A stretch of DNA of 64,000 bases, taken from Cyrtodaria siliqua. Lineage: Eukaryota > Mollusca > Bivalvia > Adapedonta > Hiatellidae. A program made the translations under genes and the position numbers. The notes beneath the pieces were generated by a model that ran no database searches, was not told the origin of the DNA, and was given only the letters and a program-made list of their open reading frames with translations. Position 1 is the first letter of the stretch. The number at the start of each line of letters is the position of its first letter. Of this stretch, positions 36,701 through 45,840 are shown one piece after another. The DNA is taken from positions 186,001 to 250,000 of the forward strand of contig JAWPHD010001289.1 in the NCBI GenBank assembly GCA_037043455.1, in the 5' to 3' direction.

Positions 36701-39700
36701 TAAGTGCAAAACAAAAAACAATAGCCTAGAAAGCCATAAAGAAGGTACTCAATGAATTGGCAGAAGCCAAGCAACAAGAGAATAAATCATGAAGGGCACG
36801 ACAAGACAAGATCTTGCAGACAAACATCAAACGTCGCCGTCCTTTTGGGCTTTAGGTAGACGTCATCATAGGGTCCACATCCTGTCCGGTCATCGCACTA
36901 TTAAAAAGGAAAGCATAGTGACGAACTGTAAATGGGTCAAGCGCCAAGCATGCAGTGCGTTTTTAAAAGAAAGATAGTGACATAACCTCTTTTGACGAAC
37001 TTTTTAACCAGATTAATAAAGATAGTATGAAAGTGATTATGACCAAGGGTCTTACGAAGTTTGTAAATCACGTCACCATAGAAGTCAGGTTGTGATAATC
37101 AAAGTCGCAGAAGAGTTCTTAAATTACTTTTATCTTTGGAAGATAGTTTTCAAGATTTTCTTATATGACTTATATGTAAAACTGTGACCCCGGGGCGGGT
37201 CCAGAGCCCCGGGGTCAAATTTGACTAAAGGGCCACCATTTGAATAAACTTGGTAGAGGATCATAAGCTATGCTGCTTGCATATATGTGAGACCTCTATG
37301 TCTTTTGCTTTCAGTGAAGAAGATTTTTTACGTGTTTTCCTCTATATGTAAGTTGTTTTTTTCCACTATGTTAAGTTTGGTCAATATCATTCAAGCGGTT
37401 TATGAGGAGAAGTCATTTAAGCAAATGTAAACGAAAGGACGGACGACGAAGGATGATGGACAAAAAGCGGTCACAACAGCTCAATTTCAGCTACGGCTCA
37501 GGTGAGCTGAAAACGTGACAGTTGAAAAACTATATCAACAAGATGACCAGGCTGCATATAGTAACAAGTTTAGACTTGAACGTCTTAAATACGAGAACCA
37601 ATGCTAACTCATTACTTTATTTATAAGAAAGAAAATGTTGCCCAGCGGCATTGTCAAAGTGGGCCTATTGCATCCTTCAGAAAAAAATTATTAGCACGCC
37701 CATGTGTTAGGTTTGAAGTCTTTATTGTGTTCTGTTATATTATAACCTGATCACAACTATGGAGATAAATGTGTAGTGAATTCTTTTTATTTCTTTGATT
37801 TGAAATAATCTTTAACAGTACCTTTCAACACATCCCTACATTTCTCCCGTAAACGCACTCTATGCCCAAGTCTGTTAAGTCCCAGTCCTGTGAACTCGTC
37901 ATCGGTTAGATGGAGAACATCTCTTGGGCATAGCTAAGTGACAAGCAATACGAGATATACAGACTCGAAAATAAAAACATATCTCATGTAAATAAAATCA
38001 GCAGAGGCGGATACAGGATTTGAGATTGTTTGAATTATATTGTTTTTCCATGTATCTTGTTGTGTGTCGTTTTTCATAATGTGCATCTTGTCATTTGATT
38101 TATTACATGTATGATATTGTGTTATGTATGGAGAAATTAGACAAGCGGATGATTTTTCTTTTTGACTGATATACACATTAGTATTTGTATGATATTACTT
38201 TGCGATGATGCAAATAGTATTATTAATAATAGTCATTATCGTTTTTTCTTTTGTATTTCGTGTTCTGAGTTAAAATGTACGACTAAAGTCCTCACCAGAA
38301 TGCGTCATTTACTGGGTAATTTCGAAAAATAATAACCCCCTCCGGCACCCACCAGATTCACCGCCCCAATGTTTAACTCCTTCCGGCGCCTCTGTAAAAA
38401 GTTTGCTTTGAGACTTTTACCCACCCGATGAAATAAATCAGAAGAAAAAAAGGAACACATCGCATTTTGGTCGAATAGATCTACTGAACCAACTAGGTCA
38501 CCCCCTGTCCAGGACGATTAGGTGCCTCGATCAAATGCGTAAATTGTAAGATTTTTCAATGCAGCGAGAATGTTATATAGGTTTCAATCACGTGGAACAT
38601 AAAAGACAATAGAGTTGATTAAATGAACTCAAAATGAAATCTCTAAAATAAACTTAAAATATAATGGAAAAAATCATGTTTTATGATCAATACTCGCCTT
38701 TGCGTAAGCAGAATAGGCAAGCAGAATCGCACAAAAAAGACTAAATTGTGTCGATTTCACAAACATACACAGAGACAGTTTTATAAGGCGAACCTATCTT
38801 CATTATGTTCCGTGAAACCATTAAAATTACAAAAGAAAGCATAATTAGGAATTAATCCGACAATAAATGGGATTCCTAGAAAGACGAGTTACCTTGGTTA
38901 TCGCAAAACAACAGTGAATATTAGGTGCCCAACAGTAGCGATTAGGAGCCGAATCGACTTTTATCCGTGCAAATTAGTTTTGATCTGTTGAACGTCAACA
39001 AGGGAGCTACCAGTACCTATGTTATGAAGTCTTGGCATGCCTCAGTCGCAGATTAAACACATGCATGCGAGGCGGACGCTCTGCCACTAGGCCACGCGGT
39101 ATAAATCACAGTTGACAACGTTTATCCAATACTTATAACGCACACGGGCGTTCAAGCGATACGTTGGACTCATGATTTTAGGCATCATGGGTTTGACCCA
39201 TGATGTTATTAGGACGAATTTATTAGGACAGGTGAGTTTTTACAGTGGTGTGTCCATCGGCGGATAACGTTAATAACCTGGCGATTTGGGTTTAAAAATA
39301 ACCAAAAACAAATCTGTTGGAAATAAGAATCGCATTGCCTGCATTTTTAATCGGGAGGCTAAGAGATTTAGATTATCCCCAAAACATGAAAGATCAACTG
39401 ACAAATATTTGCAAAAGCAAATGTAGAAAAATCATCTTTCTGTTGACATAAAGGCACTCTCTTCTGTGCCGCATCCTGCAGCAAATGTTTTCTTTTTTAA
39501 GAACTGATTAGCATTTTTTTCGTCGTTTATACATATTCAACGAAACTGCGAATCAATTCTTATAGTTGCATTGTTTTACCGTGGTTATAATACCGAAAAT
39601 AACATAAATTGGGATTATGGTAATGCTAAATAAGTGCAAGAAAATCATACTTTATTGGGTTACATTGCACGTGTGCGCAATAGCTCCGCCTCTTTGAAAA

Positions 39701-40351
39701 GTGAAGTTTATTCAAAGTAAATGCTAGATATGTTCAACAGAAAGAATCAAGTAAATGCATTAAGTAAGTTATAAATATAATACAGTTAAATCAAGGTGGA
39801 GTGCAATTCACAAAATGTTGTGATGTTAGCTATGCACAAAGTTTGTGATACTATTTTTAATATTTTGAATGTTTTGAACTTTTTGAACTTTCAGCTGGAC
39901 GGAAGTTAAACCCATTACACAAATTAAAGAAGTCATGTTTTCACTATATGAGCGGGTAGACTGTACTGCGTCCATAAATGTACTGTATATAAATGTTTTT
40001 ACACTTGATATTCCAAAAAAAATGTTAAAAACAAAAAAAATAGTTATTAAATAATTAAATAGGCGGTTATTTTTCAAAATGGAACTGTATACTCAAATAC
40101 TCAAAACCAACACACACATATCTATATATATATATATAAATCACATTTTGAACATCTACACAAAAATCAAAACTTTAACTGTTTTCAGCAATTGTATTGT
40201 CAATCTGTTTTCAATACATGTACAATCAAACTATTGTACCAAACAAGTCGGCATGTAAATTACAAAGTATATGTATAATAATACTTACACCATTACTTTC
40301 AAATACAGTCTGCAATCTCGCCAATCCCAGTTCGTCTAATATGTCTTCCAT
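18515..40351 (-). CDS. SAM-UIM-HECT E3 ubiquitin ligase, G2E3-like (12 coding exons, internal TAG)
   Basis: Predicted 718-codon HECT-family ligase, which would pass ubiquitin from an E2 through a catalytic cysteine to substrates. Exons (minus strand): 40351-40289, 37933-37822, 35075-35008, 33392-33024, 32560-32288, 31315-31257, 27969-27883, 24266-24036, 23012-22754, 20850-20696, 19990-19752, 18756-18515. All have GT-AG borders with matching phases. Domain order: SAM (about 1-60); a basic-start GWKHN/GGGKYEV domain typical of G2E3-like proteins (about 90-204); an acidic region with internal repeats (205-295); a ubiquitin-interacting motif EDEELERAIHASLMD (about 325-340); HECT (about 370-718). 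HECT marks are GEIGEDYGGPRREFF, IGRLVALSLVQEGPG, EEGSNARVLE and catalytic Cys689 in STC; the protein ends in AF. No PHD finger was seen. Oddity: codon 173 is TAG in an otherwise continuous frame. Confidence 0.85.
19752..19990 (-). CDS. SAM-UIM-HECT ligase, exon 11
   Basis: Encodes FIEGMNEVSSAWDFIKQH through EEGSNARVLEDVTVYAWELF, the G2E3-type HECT segment before the C-lobe. Acceptor AAATTTCAG, donor GAAG|GTAACA. Confidence 0.8.
20047..20279. mobile_element. Foldback element in a HECT intron
   Basis: Arms of ~90-105 bp meet around 20152. Both contain GCCTGCGAATATAAATT or its complement, a TCCTTGACTCAGGCTAAATA block, and outer GCAGATATT sequence. A third, partial arm (GAGTCAAGGAATAAACTGTG) follows the nearby tRNA-like sequence at 20420-20490, suggesting a nested or tandem insertion. 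Confidence 0.65.
20336..20408 (+). tRNA. tRNA-Thr(UGU)-like sequence, probably pseudogene or SINE head
   Basis: 73 bases fold as a tRNA with a D arm (GCTC/GAGC), anticodon stem CTGG/CCAG, loop CTTGTAA (anticodon TGT at 20369-20371) and T arm with GGTTCGAGCCC. The acceptor stem is bad: GACCGGT against ATCAGCT has several mismatches. With the surrounding foldback pieces this suggests a SINE head or decayed gene. It sits in intron 10 of the ligase gene, on the opposite strand. Confidence 0.5.
20696..20850 (-). CDS. SAM-UIM-HECT ligase, exon 10
   Basis: 155 nt encoding LEDVDTYEKRDKFLLDHGD and a tail ending KKHYLYYR; middle of the HECT N-lobe. Acceptor ATGTTTCAG, donor TACAG|GTAAAA. Confidence 0.8.
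22754..23012 (-). CDS. SAM-UIM-HECT ligase, exon 9 (HECT N-lobe)
   Basis: Contains IGRLVALSLVQEGPGLHFL, the HECT N-lobe signature, followed by LLPHELNEVIRQ. Acceptor AATTTTCAG, donor CGACAG|GTAATT. Confidence 0.85.
24036..24266 (-). CDS. SAM-UIM-HECT ligase, exon 8 (HECT start)
   Basis: Contains LRGLDRKFINLKARLYIKF then GEIGEDYGGPRREFFR, the opening of the HECT N-lobe. Acceptor CACAACTAG, donor TTCAG|GTTTGT. Confidence 0.85.
24927..25002. repeat. 30-bp minisatellite, ~2.5 copies
   Basis: GTACGAAACGGTAATGTACG followed by AAAAGATTGA repeats in tandem. Intronic and non-coding. Confidence 0.7.
25483..25627. mobile_element. Foldback element, CGAG-TTAG-CGAG core
   Basis: Arms of ~55 bp (left ATTAGGATTCTTGACAGGGG and onward; right is its complement) surround a short centre reading CCGAGCCGTTAGGCGAGG. 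Intronic. Three other foldbacks in the window have a comparable centre. Confidence 0.65.
26019..26345. mobile_element. Non-autonomous hAT-like element with 8-bp target duplication
   Basis: Flanked by ATATGCAC at 26011-26018 and 26346-26353. The right end, reversed, reads CAGGGGCGTAGCTTGACC, a common hAT-type tip. The left end begins TGGCGTAGCTT, so 2-3 terminal bases are changed. The ~327-bp body has no ORF and a G/C-rich centre. It lies in intron 7 of the ligase gene. Confidence 0.65.
26381..26543. mobile_element. Foldback element, CTCGGGCGAG core
   Basis: ~75-bp arms (left AGAAATAGAACATCGTTTAC and onward) meet at 26459-26468, CTCGGGCGAG. Near-perfect over most of the arms, so it could form a long hairpin if transcribed in the intron. 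Confidence 0.7.
27119..27288. mobile_element. Foldback element, CTCGTGCTAACGCACTCG core
   Basis: ~80-bp arms (left AATAATAAATACGTACCTGT and onward) meet at about 27194-27213. The inner part (GGATGCGAGTAATTAAAT and its complement) is nearly perfect. Confidence 0.7.
27883..27969 (-). CDS. SAM-UIM-HECT ligase, exon 7 (UIM)
   Basis: 87 nt containing SEDEELERAIHASLMDIE, a ubiquitin-interacting motif: an acidic patch, then the helix with the conserved Ala and Ser of AxxxS. Donor AATAA|GTAAGT. Phases match exons 6 and 8. Confidence 0.75.
29700..30290. repeat. Tandem-unit element, ~175-200-bp units, (ACGG)n end
   Basis: Three full units are marked by GCGCATGTCCAC-like strings near 29753, 29928 and 30130. 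The array ends in GACGGACGGACGGACAAGG. Intron 6 of the ligase gene. Non-coding. Confidence 0.6.
30396..31235. mobile_element. Tandem-unit element, ~160-bp units, AGCTC tip
   Basis: Units begin TAACTCCGGTGTTACT and continue through a GGTTTTCGAACT motif to AGCTTTCATTGATATCAACA (near 30676, 30863 and 31023). They are followed by (ACGG)n and GAGTAGAGCTAAAAA, whose complement TTTTTAGCTC is the tip shared with 15755 and 54145. Intron 6. Confidence 0.6.
31257..31315 (-). CDS. SAM-UIM-HECT ligase, exon 6
   Basis: 59 nt from TTTTTCAG to AATAG|GTAAAC, encoding SRSNTQHTPTLIVTPGPSN, a Ser/Thr/Pro-rich linker. Phase 0 in, phase 2 out. Confidence 0.65.
32288..32560 (-). CDS. SAM-UIM-HECT ligase, exon 5 (acidic internal repeats)
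   Basis: 91 codons with three ~25-residue repeats, each built on TSGSG or SSSAD, then EATVD, then a MxNxGE segment. Probably disordered. The acceptor (TTGAACAAG) has a weak pyrimidine tract, so the 5' border is less certain than the others. Donor TTTG|GTAAGC. Confidence 0.6.
33024..33392 (-). CDS. SAM-UIM-HECT ligase, exon 4 (G2E3-like domain, in-frame TAG)
   Basis: 369 nt, 123 codons. It contains RRIHIGWKHN, GGGKYEVDV, DTYFPSGRNE and LSDLNSFIATFTG, then after the TAG codon SLFTLGEFLEEYP and VRMYLHTQSE. This is the order seen in G2E3-like ligases N-terminal to the HECT part. The TAG at 33119-33117 (codon 92 of the exon) splits the domain. No GT-AG intron small enough to remove it is visible. 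Donor GAG|GTAAGC, phase 0. Confidence 0.75.
33690..34650. mobile_element. Two tandem-unit families joined, AGCTC tip
   Basis: 33690-34000 has two ~166-bp units marked by ACCATTTAAATAAACTTGGT. 34010-34650 has three units of the AACTTGTCCAAGCTTTTATT family, then (ACGG)n and GGAGAGCTAAAAA. The tip again reads TTTTTAGCTC on the minus strand. Intron 3 of the ligase gene. Confidence 0.6.
35008..35075 (-). CDS. SAM-UIM-HECT ligase, exon 3 (linker, NAGNAG acceptor)
   Basis: Encodes ETDEIPEVLKRISSFQERR and GK, a charged linker. The acceptor is TTCAGCAG, so splicing can use 35075 or 35072 and add or drop one codon while keeping frame. Donor GGAAAG|GTTTGT, phase 0. Confidence 0.65.
35190..35526. mobile_element. 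hAT-type MITE, 337 bp, with 8-bp target duplication
   Basis: Termini TAGTGTTG and CAACACTA are inverted repeats, flanked by an exact 8-bp duplication GATAAAGA (35182-35189 and 35527-35534). The interior is rich in ATCGATTAA and has no ORF. TIR type and TSD length fit hAT. Intron 2 of the ligase gene. Confidence 0.8.
35690..36190. repeat. Diverged units of the ACTTGGTAGAGGACCAT family
   Basis: Units recognisable at ~35748 and ~36115 by CCATTTAAA..TTGGTAGAGGACCA. This is the same family as 33690-34000 and 37150-37510. Confidence 0.5.
36385..36487. repeat. (AC)n-linked dispersed repeat
   Basis: AATCCAGACTCTATTGTACC, then GTTGGCGGAGGGAC, then an AC run. It is the inverted counterpart of 17624-17715 and related to 34825-34875. 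Confidence 0.6.
36535..37090. repeat. Dispersed repeat shared with 3786-4200
   Basis: ACCAAACCTCACACTTACCC, then CCTAGAAAGCCATAAAG, ATGCAGTGCG and CATAACCTCTT appear in the same order as at 3786-4200. Intron 2 of the ligase gene. Confidence 0.5.
37150..37510. repeat. Tandem-unit element with CAGCTCACCTGAGC tip
   Basis: Contains ACCATTTGAATAAACTTGGT and ends GCTCAGGTGAGCTGAAAAC. The complement (TTTTCAGCTCACCTGAGC) is a self-pairing variant of the TTTTTAGCTC tip seen on other elements here. Confidence 0.5.
37822..37933 (-). CDS. SAM-UIM-HECT ligase, exon 2 (SAM end)
   Basis: Contains LTDDEFTGLGLNRLGHRVRL, the classic second half of a SAM domain (LGL, GHR, RLR). 112 nt from acceptor CTTAG to donor AAAG|GTACTG, leaving phase 1. 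Confidence 0.75.
39062..39100 (-). repeat. tRNA-like fragment
   Basis: The minus strand reads GTGGCCTAGTGGCAGAGCG, an A-box half of a tRNA. No B box at the right distance was found, so it is a tRNA-derived SINE remnant or chance match. Intron 1 of the ligase gene. Confidence 0.3.
40289..40351 (-). CDS. SAM-UIM-HECT ligase, coding exon 1 (SAM start)
   Basis: Encodes MEDILDELGLARLQTVFESNG, the first helices of a SAM domain. The ATG has A at -3 and G at +4. It is preceded by an acceptor-like TTTCGTTTAG, so a 5' UTR exon may lie upstream. Donor GGT|GTAAGT, phase 0. Confidence 0.7.
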
Positions 40352-40352
40352 C

Positions 40353-41576
40353 CTAAACGAAATAAAGGTATGAAAACATCAATTACGTTTCCCATAGACC
40401 TCAATGTTAACATGTCACATATTGATGATTTACTTTAACTTCATTTCAAGTATGGATAAAGCAGTGTCATTGTCATATAGAAAAATATCATTTCACATGA
40501 ATAATCACAGAAAGTTTTCGTTTGTTGACGAAACAGATCAAAGGTACAGTTGATAGTTTCTCATAGAGTGTATGTATGTAGACCTGCAGATTCGAAAGTT
40601 GGAAAATACTCACCAATCAGCCATAAAAACTTATGAAAACACTTCTTATATATACAAAAACGAAACTGAATAGAAATTGGCTATTTCCCCCTACTTATAA
40701 TGCCCCTTTCCATCAAAAGAGGAGGGATTACTTTTTATAATAGGAACTACATTCGACTACACCTCGGAGGTTTACATGTAACTGGTGGTGGTAAACCTAA
40801 ATGATCAAATATAAGCAAATGCGGTGTCCTAGAAGATTATCAACATTTTCTTATCTATGGAAGACGCGTGCGGCTATTTCGACTGCAACTTTTCACATTT
40901 TAATAACCCTTTATGCAACGCTAAAATTGCAGAATCTTGTTTTCTTCTTCTGATAAACAGTTACTATCTACATAGTATAAACGACCAATTACATGTCTTT
41001 CAGTTAAAAAAAATCGTTATTGTGTGCGATGTAACTATCATGTTATCGAAGTAAAAATTGCGCTTCACTAACGTCTACGTATAACGTAAGTTTAACTGCG
41101 TAAGTTTTAGCGTAACTTTACATTAGCTATTGGGCGCTTGCGTAACTTGGGTCGACCAGCGTACGTGTCATGGTGGCTTTGTTTCGGTATAGGGTAGCCG
41201 TGAGAAACATGGCTCATGTGGTAGTATCTACCTCCAGTAGATCCATGAGGTCTTTGCTTTGAAATACAGGTAGGACCCATAAGATCCTCGATTCTCACGG
41301 CTAACGGCTATGTATAGTGTTATGTTTGATTTGTCAGGATATGCCCGTCTATTTGACGGTTTCTACGTATTATTTAAATTGTCTAGATCGTGGATTATTA
41401 AATTAAAAATTATTTCATCTGAAATTATTAAGCCAGAATTACTTCGACTTACTACAGATAATAACACACAAAAACTTTAAGATAATAAAACAAGTTTTTA
41501 ATATATATAAAGACTCTATGTTAAATTATTTAACTCAAACTTTCGGACTTGTGGGCGCGTCTTAACGTCGCGTGTA
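40353..41576. other. No gene recognised; putative upstream region of the ligase gene
   Basis: Presumed 5' side of the ligase gene, but no promoter element could be chosen with confidence. A small inverted pair, TAGCCGTGAGAA (41206) and its complement (41290), bounds an 85-bp segment. Confidence 0.35.
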
Positions 41577-42245
41577 TCATGGCGCGCTATTCCCATATGG
41601 CCGGTATGTTCGCAGCTTACTCTTCCATAACTGCTCAATGGTTTTCCGGTATTGCTCGTCCCCATTCAGTTTCTCCAAACCCATCACCCTAAAATCACTG
41701 ATACTGTGTCTATCTGTGTAAACGTGTGCTGCCACCGGATCGTTGTACTGTGTCCGTATTTGGGATAGGTTCAGCAAATGTCTCTGATACAGGGTGTCGC
41801 CCGTCTCTCCCACATAGATGTATCCCTGGCAACACCTACAGTACACTGCATAAAATACATTGGTTGATTTGCAGGTGATCAAGTTCCTCACTTTGTATGT
41901 ATTCCCGTTTACATCGGTGAACGTGTCAGACTCCATGATGTACGGGAATATGCAACATCGCTTCGCTCCACATGGGCGGCACGTGTTGGACTCCTTAAAG
42001 AACTGCCTATTGTGCTTCTTGTGTACCAGTATGTCTTGCAAGTTACTGTCCCTTCGAAACGCTATTATTGGTGGTTCCGGGAAGATTGCTTTCATTCTGT
42101 TGAAAGTATGAAGCGTAGGTAGGTGTTTTCGCAGAATTCGACCTATATTTGGTAATGCTCTAGAGAACGTCAGGACTAGGGGGATTCTCTTGGTTTCTTT
42201 TTTTACCGCTGTTGTACTGTAACAATTTATCCCGTTGTTTTGCAT
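41577..42245 (-). pseudogene. Penelope-like ORF, GIY-YIG endonuclease piece
   Basis: 222 codons. The stretch YAVYCRCCQGYIYVGETGD has the GIY and YIG half-motifs (as AVY and YIYVG), followed by an Arg and HLLNL. Upstream is a Cys-rich segment (CRPCGAKRCCIFP) usual before this endonuclease in such elements. Confidence 0.75.
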
Positions 42246-42407
42246 CTACTTTCTTTAGTTTTGTCTCAACAAACTTACCATCATACCCGTCAGGACTAGG
42301 GGGATTCTCTTGGTTTCTTTTTTACCGCTGTTGTACTGTAACAATTTATCCCGTTGTTTTGCATCTACTTTCTTTAGTTTTGTCTCAGCAAACTTCCCAT
42401 CATACCC
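42169..42407. repeat. Tandem duplication, 2 x 120 bp
   Basis: GTCAGGACTAGGGGGATTCT begins each copy (42169 and 42289). The copies differ by one T in a homopolymer and a few substitutions. It interrupts the Penelope-like reading frame. Confidence 0.85.
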
Positions 42408-42764
42408 TCTCCGTTGCAACTGTGTCTTAATGTCCGCTCTGTGCTTTTGATAGCTAAAATCTTCTGAACATATCCGTTTTATCCTAACTCCTAGACCGAA
42501 TGGAATAGCTTTCTTTGTAGATGCCGGATGGGAAAATAATGATGTTTATCAGTAGGTTTTGTGAACAAGTCTGTTTTTAGTGATCTAATGCTGATTCTGG
42601 TCAGCACATCTATGAACTCTAGCTTGTCAGATGAATACCGCAGCTCTAGTTGGTTTCGCGGAGGGATTTGGTTTTCGATTTCATGAAACGCCTTTAGTTC
42701 CTCTATACCGTGTGACAAAGTCCCCATACGTCATCGACAAACCGGAAGTACGACAGTGGTTGTT

Positions 42765-43130
42765 TCAACGATCTTTGGAACAGTTCAGTTTCCCAGGAGC
42801 CCAAGTACGTTGATGCAGATGAGATCCTTTTGCCGTCCCTTCCTTGTGTATGTAATGTTTCCCAGCGAATGATATAGTATTACTTTCAAGCACAGTGTCC
42901 ATCATAGAAAGGACGGTTTCAGTTGGAATGCTTTTGTCCAATCGTCGGTCCAATGCCTCCTTGGCTGCAATTTGTGCTTCAGTTCTCGGAACACTGGGAT
43001 ATAGGGTTTTCACATCAAGACAGAAAAGTATGGTGCGCTCCGGAAGTGGTTGTTTAATGTTCCCCAACTTCTTCAGGAAATTCGTGGTATCTTTAGGTCG
43101 GCAGTGAGGTAACATGAGCGCGAGGCTCAT
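42765..43130 (-). pseudogene. Penelope-like ORF, RT piece
   Basis: Contains CLDVKTLYPSVP, the RT motif with the first catalytic aspartate, and AKEALDRRL. The motif with the paired catalytic aspartates is not found in this frame. Confidence 0.7.
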
Positions 43131-43259
43131 TTTCGACTATTTCTGCCGTCCTCTCTGTGGGATGGTTTCGTCCATTAACAATTATACGTGGCATGTCAGT
43201 TTTATGTAGTTTTGGGTTACCTTGGAGTTTACCGGATTGAACCTTTTGTGTACAAACCA

Positions 43260-43673
43260 TCAGCTATTTTTTCCCACTTTATTCTCTATTGTTTTGGTCC
43301 TGTCTTGATTAACCTCACTGTAGGTGGCGTTATCAGTCATTTCCTTCTCGAGTCTGTGCACGTAATCCGCGGTATCCATGACAACAATTCCCGAGCCTTT
43401 ATCCGCCGGTCGTATAAGTATTGAGACCTCGTTGAAGAGCTCTCTCATGACGTCTTCTTCGTCTCTTGTTAAGTGTGACCGGAAGTTTCTTGTCAACCCC
43501 GTAATGACACCATCTTTGACGTTCTTAATATATGCATCCAGCCACTTATCTCTTCCGGCATTTGGTGTCCATAACGACTGATTTTTCCTACTGTCATAAT
43601 CGTCATCTGCATCGTCCTCGTCATCTTCATAGAAGTATTCCCTCAATCTCATGCGTCGCTCCCATATTTTCAA
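43260..43673 (-). pseudogene. Penelope-like ORF, N-terminal piece
   Basis: Acidic start (DDEDDADDDYDS), then ILIRPADKGSGIVVMDT, the conserved block just before the RT core in Penelope-like elements. The frame is lost towards 43260. Confidence 0.7.
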
Positions 43674-44647
43674 ATCAGAAATTATATATATTTTTTATAT
43701 TATAAAAAGCCAATTAATTTTACAGAAATGAAAAAGCCGAGAACCTCATTTATAAATTCCGGGATTGTTTTTGTTTATCGTTTAGCTTTGATGGTTTTCT
43801 TTGAAATTAAACCATTGTTTTATCATTTAGTTTGTATAAGTGTGACGTTTTTCGGACACACAAAACCATCCTAGTCATCCCCCCACACCTCCTTTATTTT
43901 TTTACAATATGAAAGCTTTGTTTTTTACTTTGAATTCCACTAAATTTATACAGCCATTAGAGGATACAGGCCCTCGGGGGACTCTTGGATTTAACATACT
44001 ATACATGTGAGGATATGAATTTAGACATAGTACCATGTCTTGCCAACCATTAAATCTATATATGTTTTTTAAAAAAAAATCCGTTAAGCGGGGGCATAAA
44101 ACAGGGTAATTACAAGTCTCAAATAACATTGAACTCTTTAACAAAAACAATTACTAACCTTACTACCTTTCCAGTATGAGTTTCTCTACATTGTCTTTCA
44201 AAACAAAACACAAACATCCTGTATGACGTAACAGGATGTTGGCGTGCACTGAGCAGAAATTACACAGAAATCGTTTATTGTGTACTATTTTGAAACATTC
44301 TCCAACTGTAGTGTGGGGGAATATAAACAACCTCAATCTGAACGTGTCATATTTTGACCTTGTTCGTAAATCATATTTGGTAGGCATGGACATTATTAAT
44401 CATGCTTTTAATATTTGCATTTATTTACTATTTAGATGGATACGTATCTTATCTGGGGCTATACATGTTTAAATTATAAAGTATATTATATTTTTATTTT
44501 CATAAACAATAATTAAAAAAGGTAAAATGCGGCTAAAATTAATGCTTATATATGCACATTTCATATGAAATTGAAGTACATTATGAGGGCTTTTATTTGG
44601 ATTGTCACCTGAATCACTATTCCAGATCGCCTCCAGTCCCTTTATAC
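43674..44647. other. No gene recognised
   Basis: AT-rich; open frames here are short and lack motifs. Confidence 0.4.
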
Positions 44648-45111
44648 CCCCTTTACACAGAGGTGGCGATCGTTGAGCGATTAAAAATTGGCCAGATCTC
44701 TTGACGAACTTTCAATGAATTCCCAGTGATCGCCAACATATCGTAATGATCTCTCAATGATCCTCCAGTGATCTCTACGGTCGCCACGGTCTCCTCATAG
44801 TTTTGACCCAGTCCACAACTATGAGGAGATCGATCACCAAGGTAAGCGATCTCTCAACGAACGCTCAAAGAGCGCTCAACGATCTCATCGGTCTCCCAAT
44901 GATCTCTCAGCGATCTTTCAATGAGCGCTCAATGATCGCCAAGGTCGCTCAATGATCTCTATAGATCGCCATTAAAGTTGCCGAAAATTGAATTTTTGAT
45001 CGCTCAATGAACGCACAAGGATCTCCAGAAGCGACTTGTTCGAGGTTTTAGGAGATCGTAGAGAGATCGGGCCAATTTTGTATCGCTCAACGATCTCCTT
45101 CTGTGTAAAGG
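44648..45111. mobile_element. Palindromic GATC-rich MITE, 464 bp
   Basis: Inverted ends: CCCCTTTACACAG(A) at both sides, then GATCGTTGAGCGAT and ATTGGCC(A/C)GATCTCT. The interior is a chain of variants of GATCTCTCAATGATC and AACGATC. At the centre is a hairpin, CTCCTCATAGTT (44789) with AACTATGAGGAG (44818). No ORF. The target duplication is unclear, so the superfamily is undetermined. Confidence 0.7.
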
Positions 45112-45199
45112 GGATTAAGGCCTCGTCACAGCTATGAATCCTGTGAAATAACTGGGTATATCGGCATATATTTATATGCACATTTAAAATCCACCTGCC

Positions 45200-45442
45200 T
45201 GTATTAATATGTGTCTTCATATTAATGAATTATAATAATGTAATTCCTAAGATTGGAATGTACTAAATAAAAGAACGACTCTGTGTTCTAACAACGATGG
45301 TTATTCATTGAGTGACTGTATGAAACTGTGCCTGCTATTAAAGAGGCAATGTAAAGTTAAGCATGTAGAGTATGTTATCAAGGGCAATAACAGTGTTTAG
45401 TAAATGTAGTATTTATAGATAGTAGTTATACATCTTGAAACA
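45200..45442 (-). repeat. 3' LTR, 243 bp
   Basis: Full-length LTR at the low-coordinate end, starting TGTATTAATATGTGTC and ending ATCTTGAAACA on the plus strand. Its ends match the shorter LTR at 50077. Confidence 0.85.
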
Positions 45443-45840
45443 TCTTCCCTCTGCAACATTTAAAATAATGTTTTTATTTTAAACACTTTAAAAGTCATTA
45501 TAACTATAAGAATTAATTTGCAATATTAATTAAATTCCATTCAATAAATGTACTGTAAATTCACACAAGGTACAATCAATCTGGTATGATAAAATAGTTC
45601 TCATTAATTCTCAATTAACTTGAGTTCAAATAGTTTCCTGTGAGCTAATGTACTGTGTCCAAATCAATTTGTTTCGTCAATTCCATCCTTTCAAATTAGC
45701 TGTCAGTTTAAAGGATAAAATCACAAATCACAAATCCTATACAGCACATGTTGATGTGTTGAAGTTAATTTTCAACGGCAGTAAAAATTCCGACATTGAT
45801 AAGTTTGACATTTGATAAGTTCATGTAAACATTGCAAAGT

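Larger units (their letters stand above)
41577..43673 (-). pseudogene. Penelope-like retroelement with GIY-YIG endonuclease (degraded)
   Basis: Four minus-strand pieces in element order: an N-terminal part with LIRPADKGSGIVVMD (43673-43260); a reverse-transcriptase part with LFCLDVKTLYPSVPRTEA (43130-42765); a short middle part (42727-42491); and a C-terminal GIY-YIG part (42245-41577). The pieces are in different frames, with a 120-bp tandem duplication between the last two, so the element is dead as written. RT followed by GIY-YIG is the defining layout of EN+ Penelope-like elements. No long terminal repeats were identified. Confidence 0.8.
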
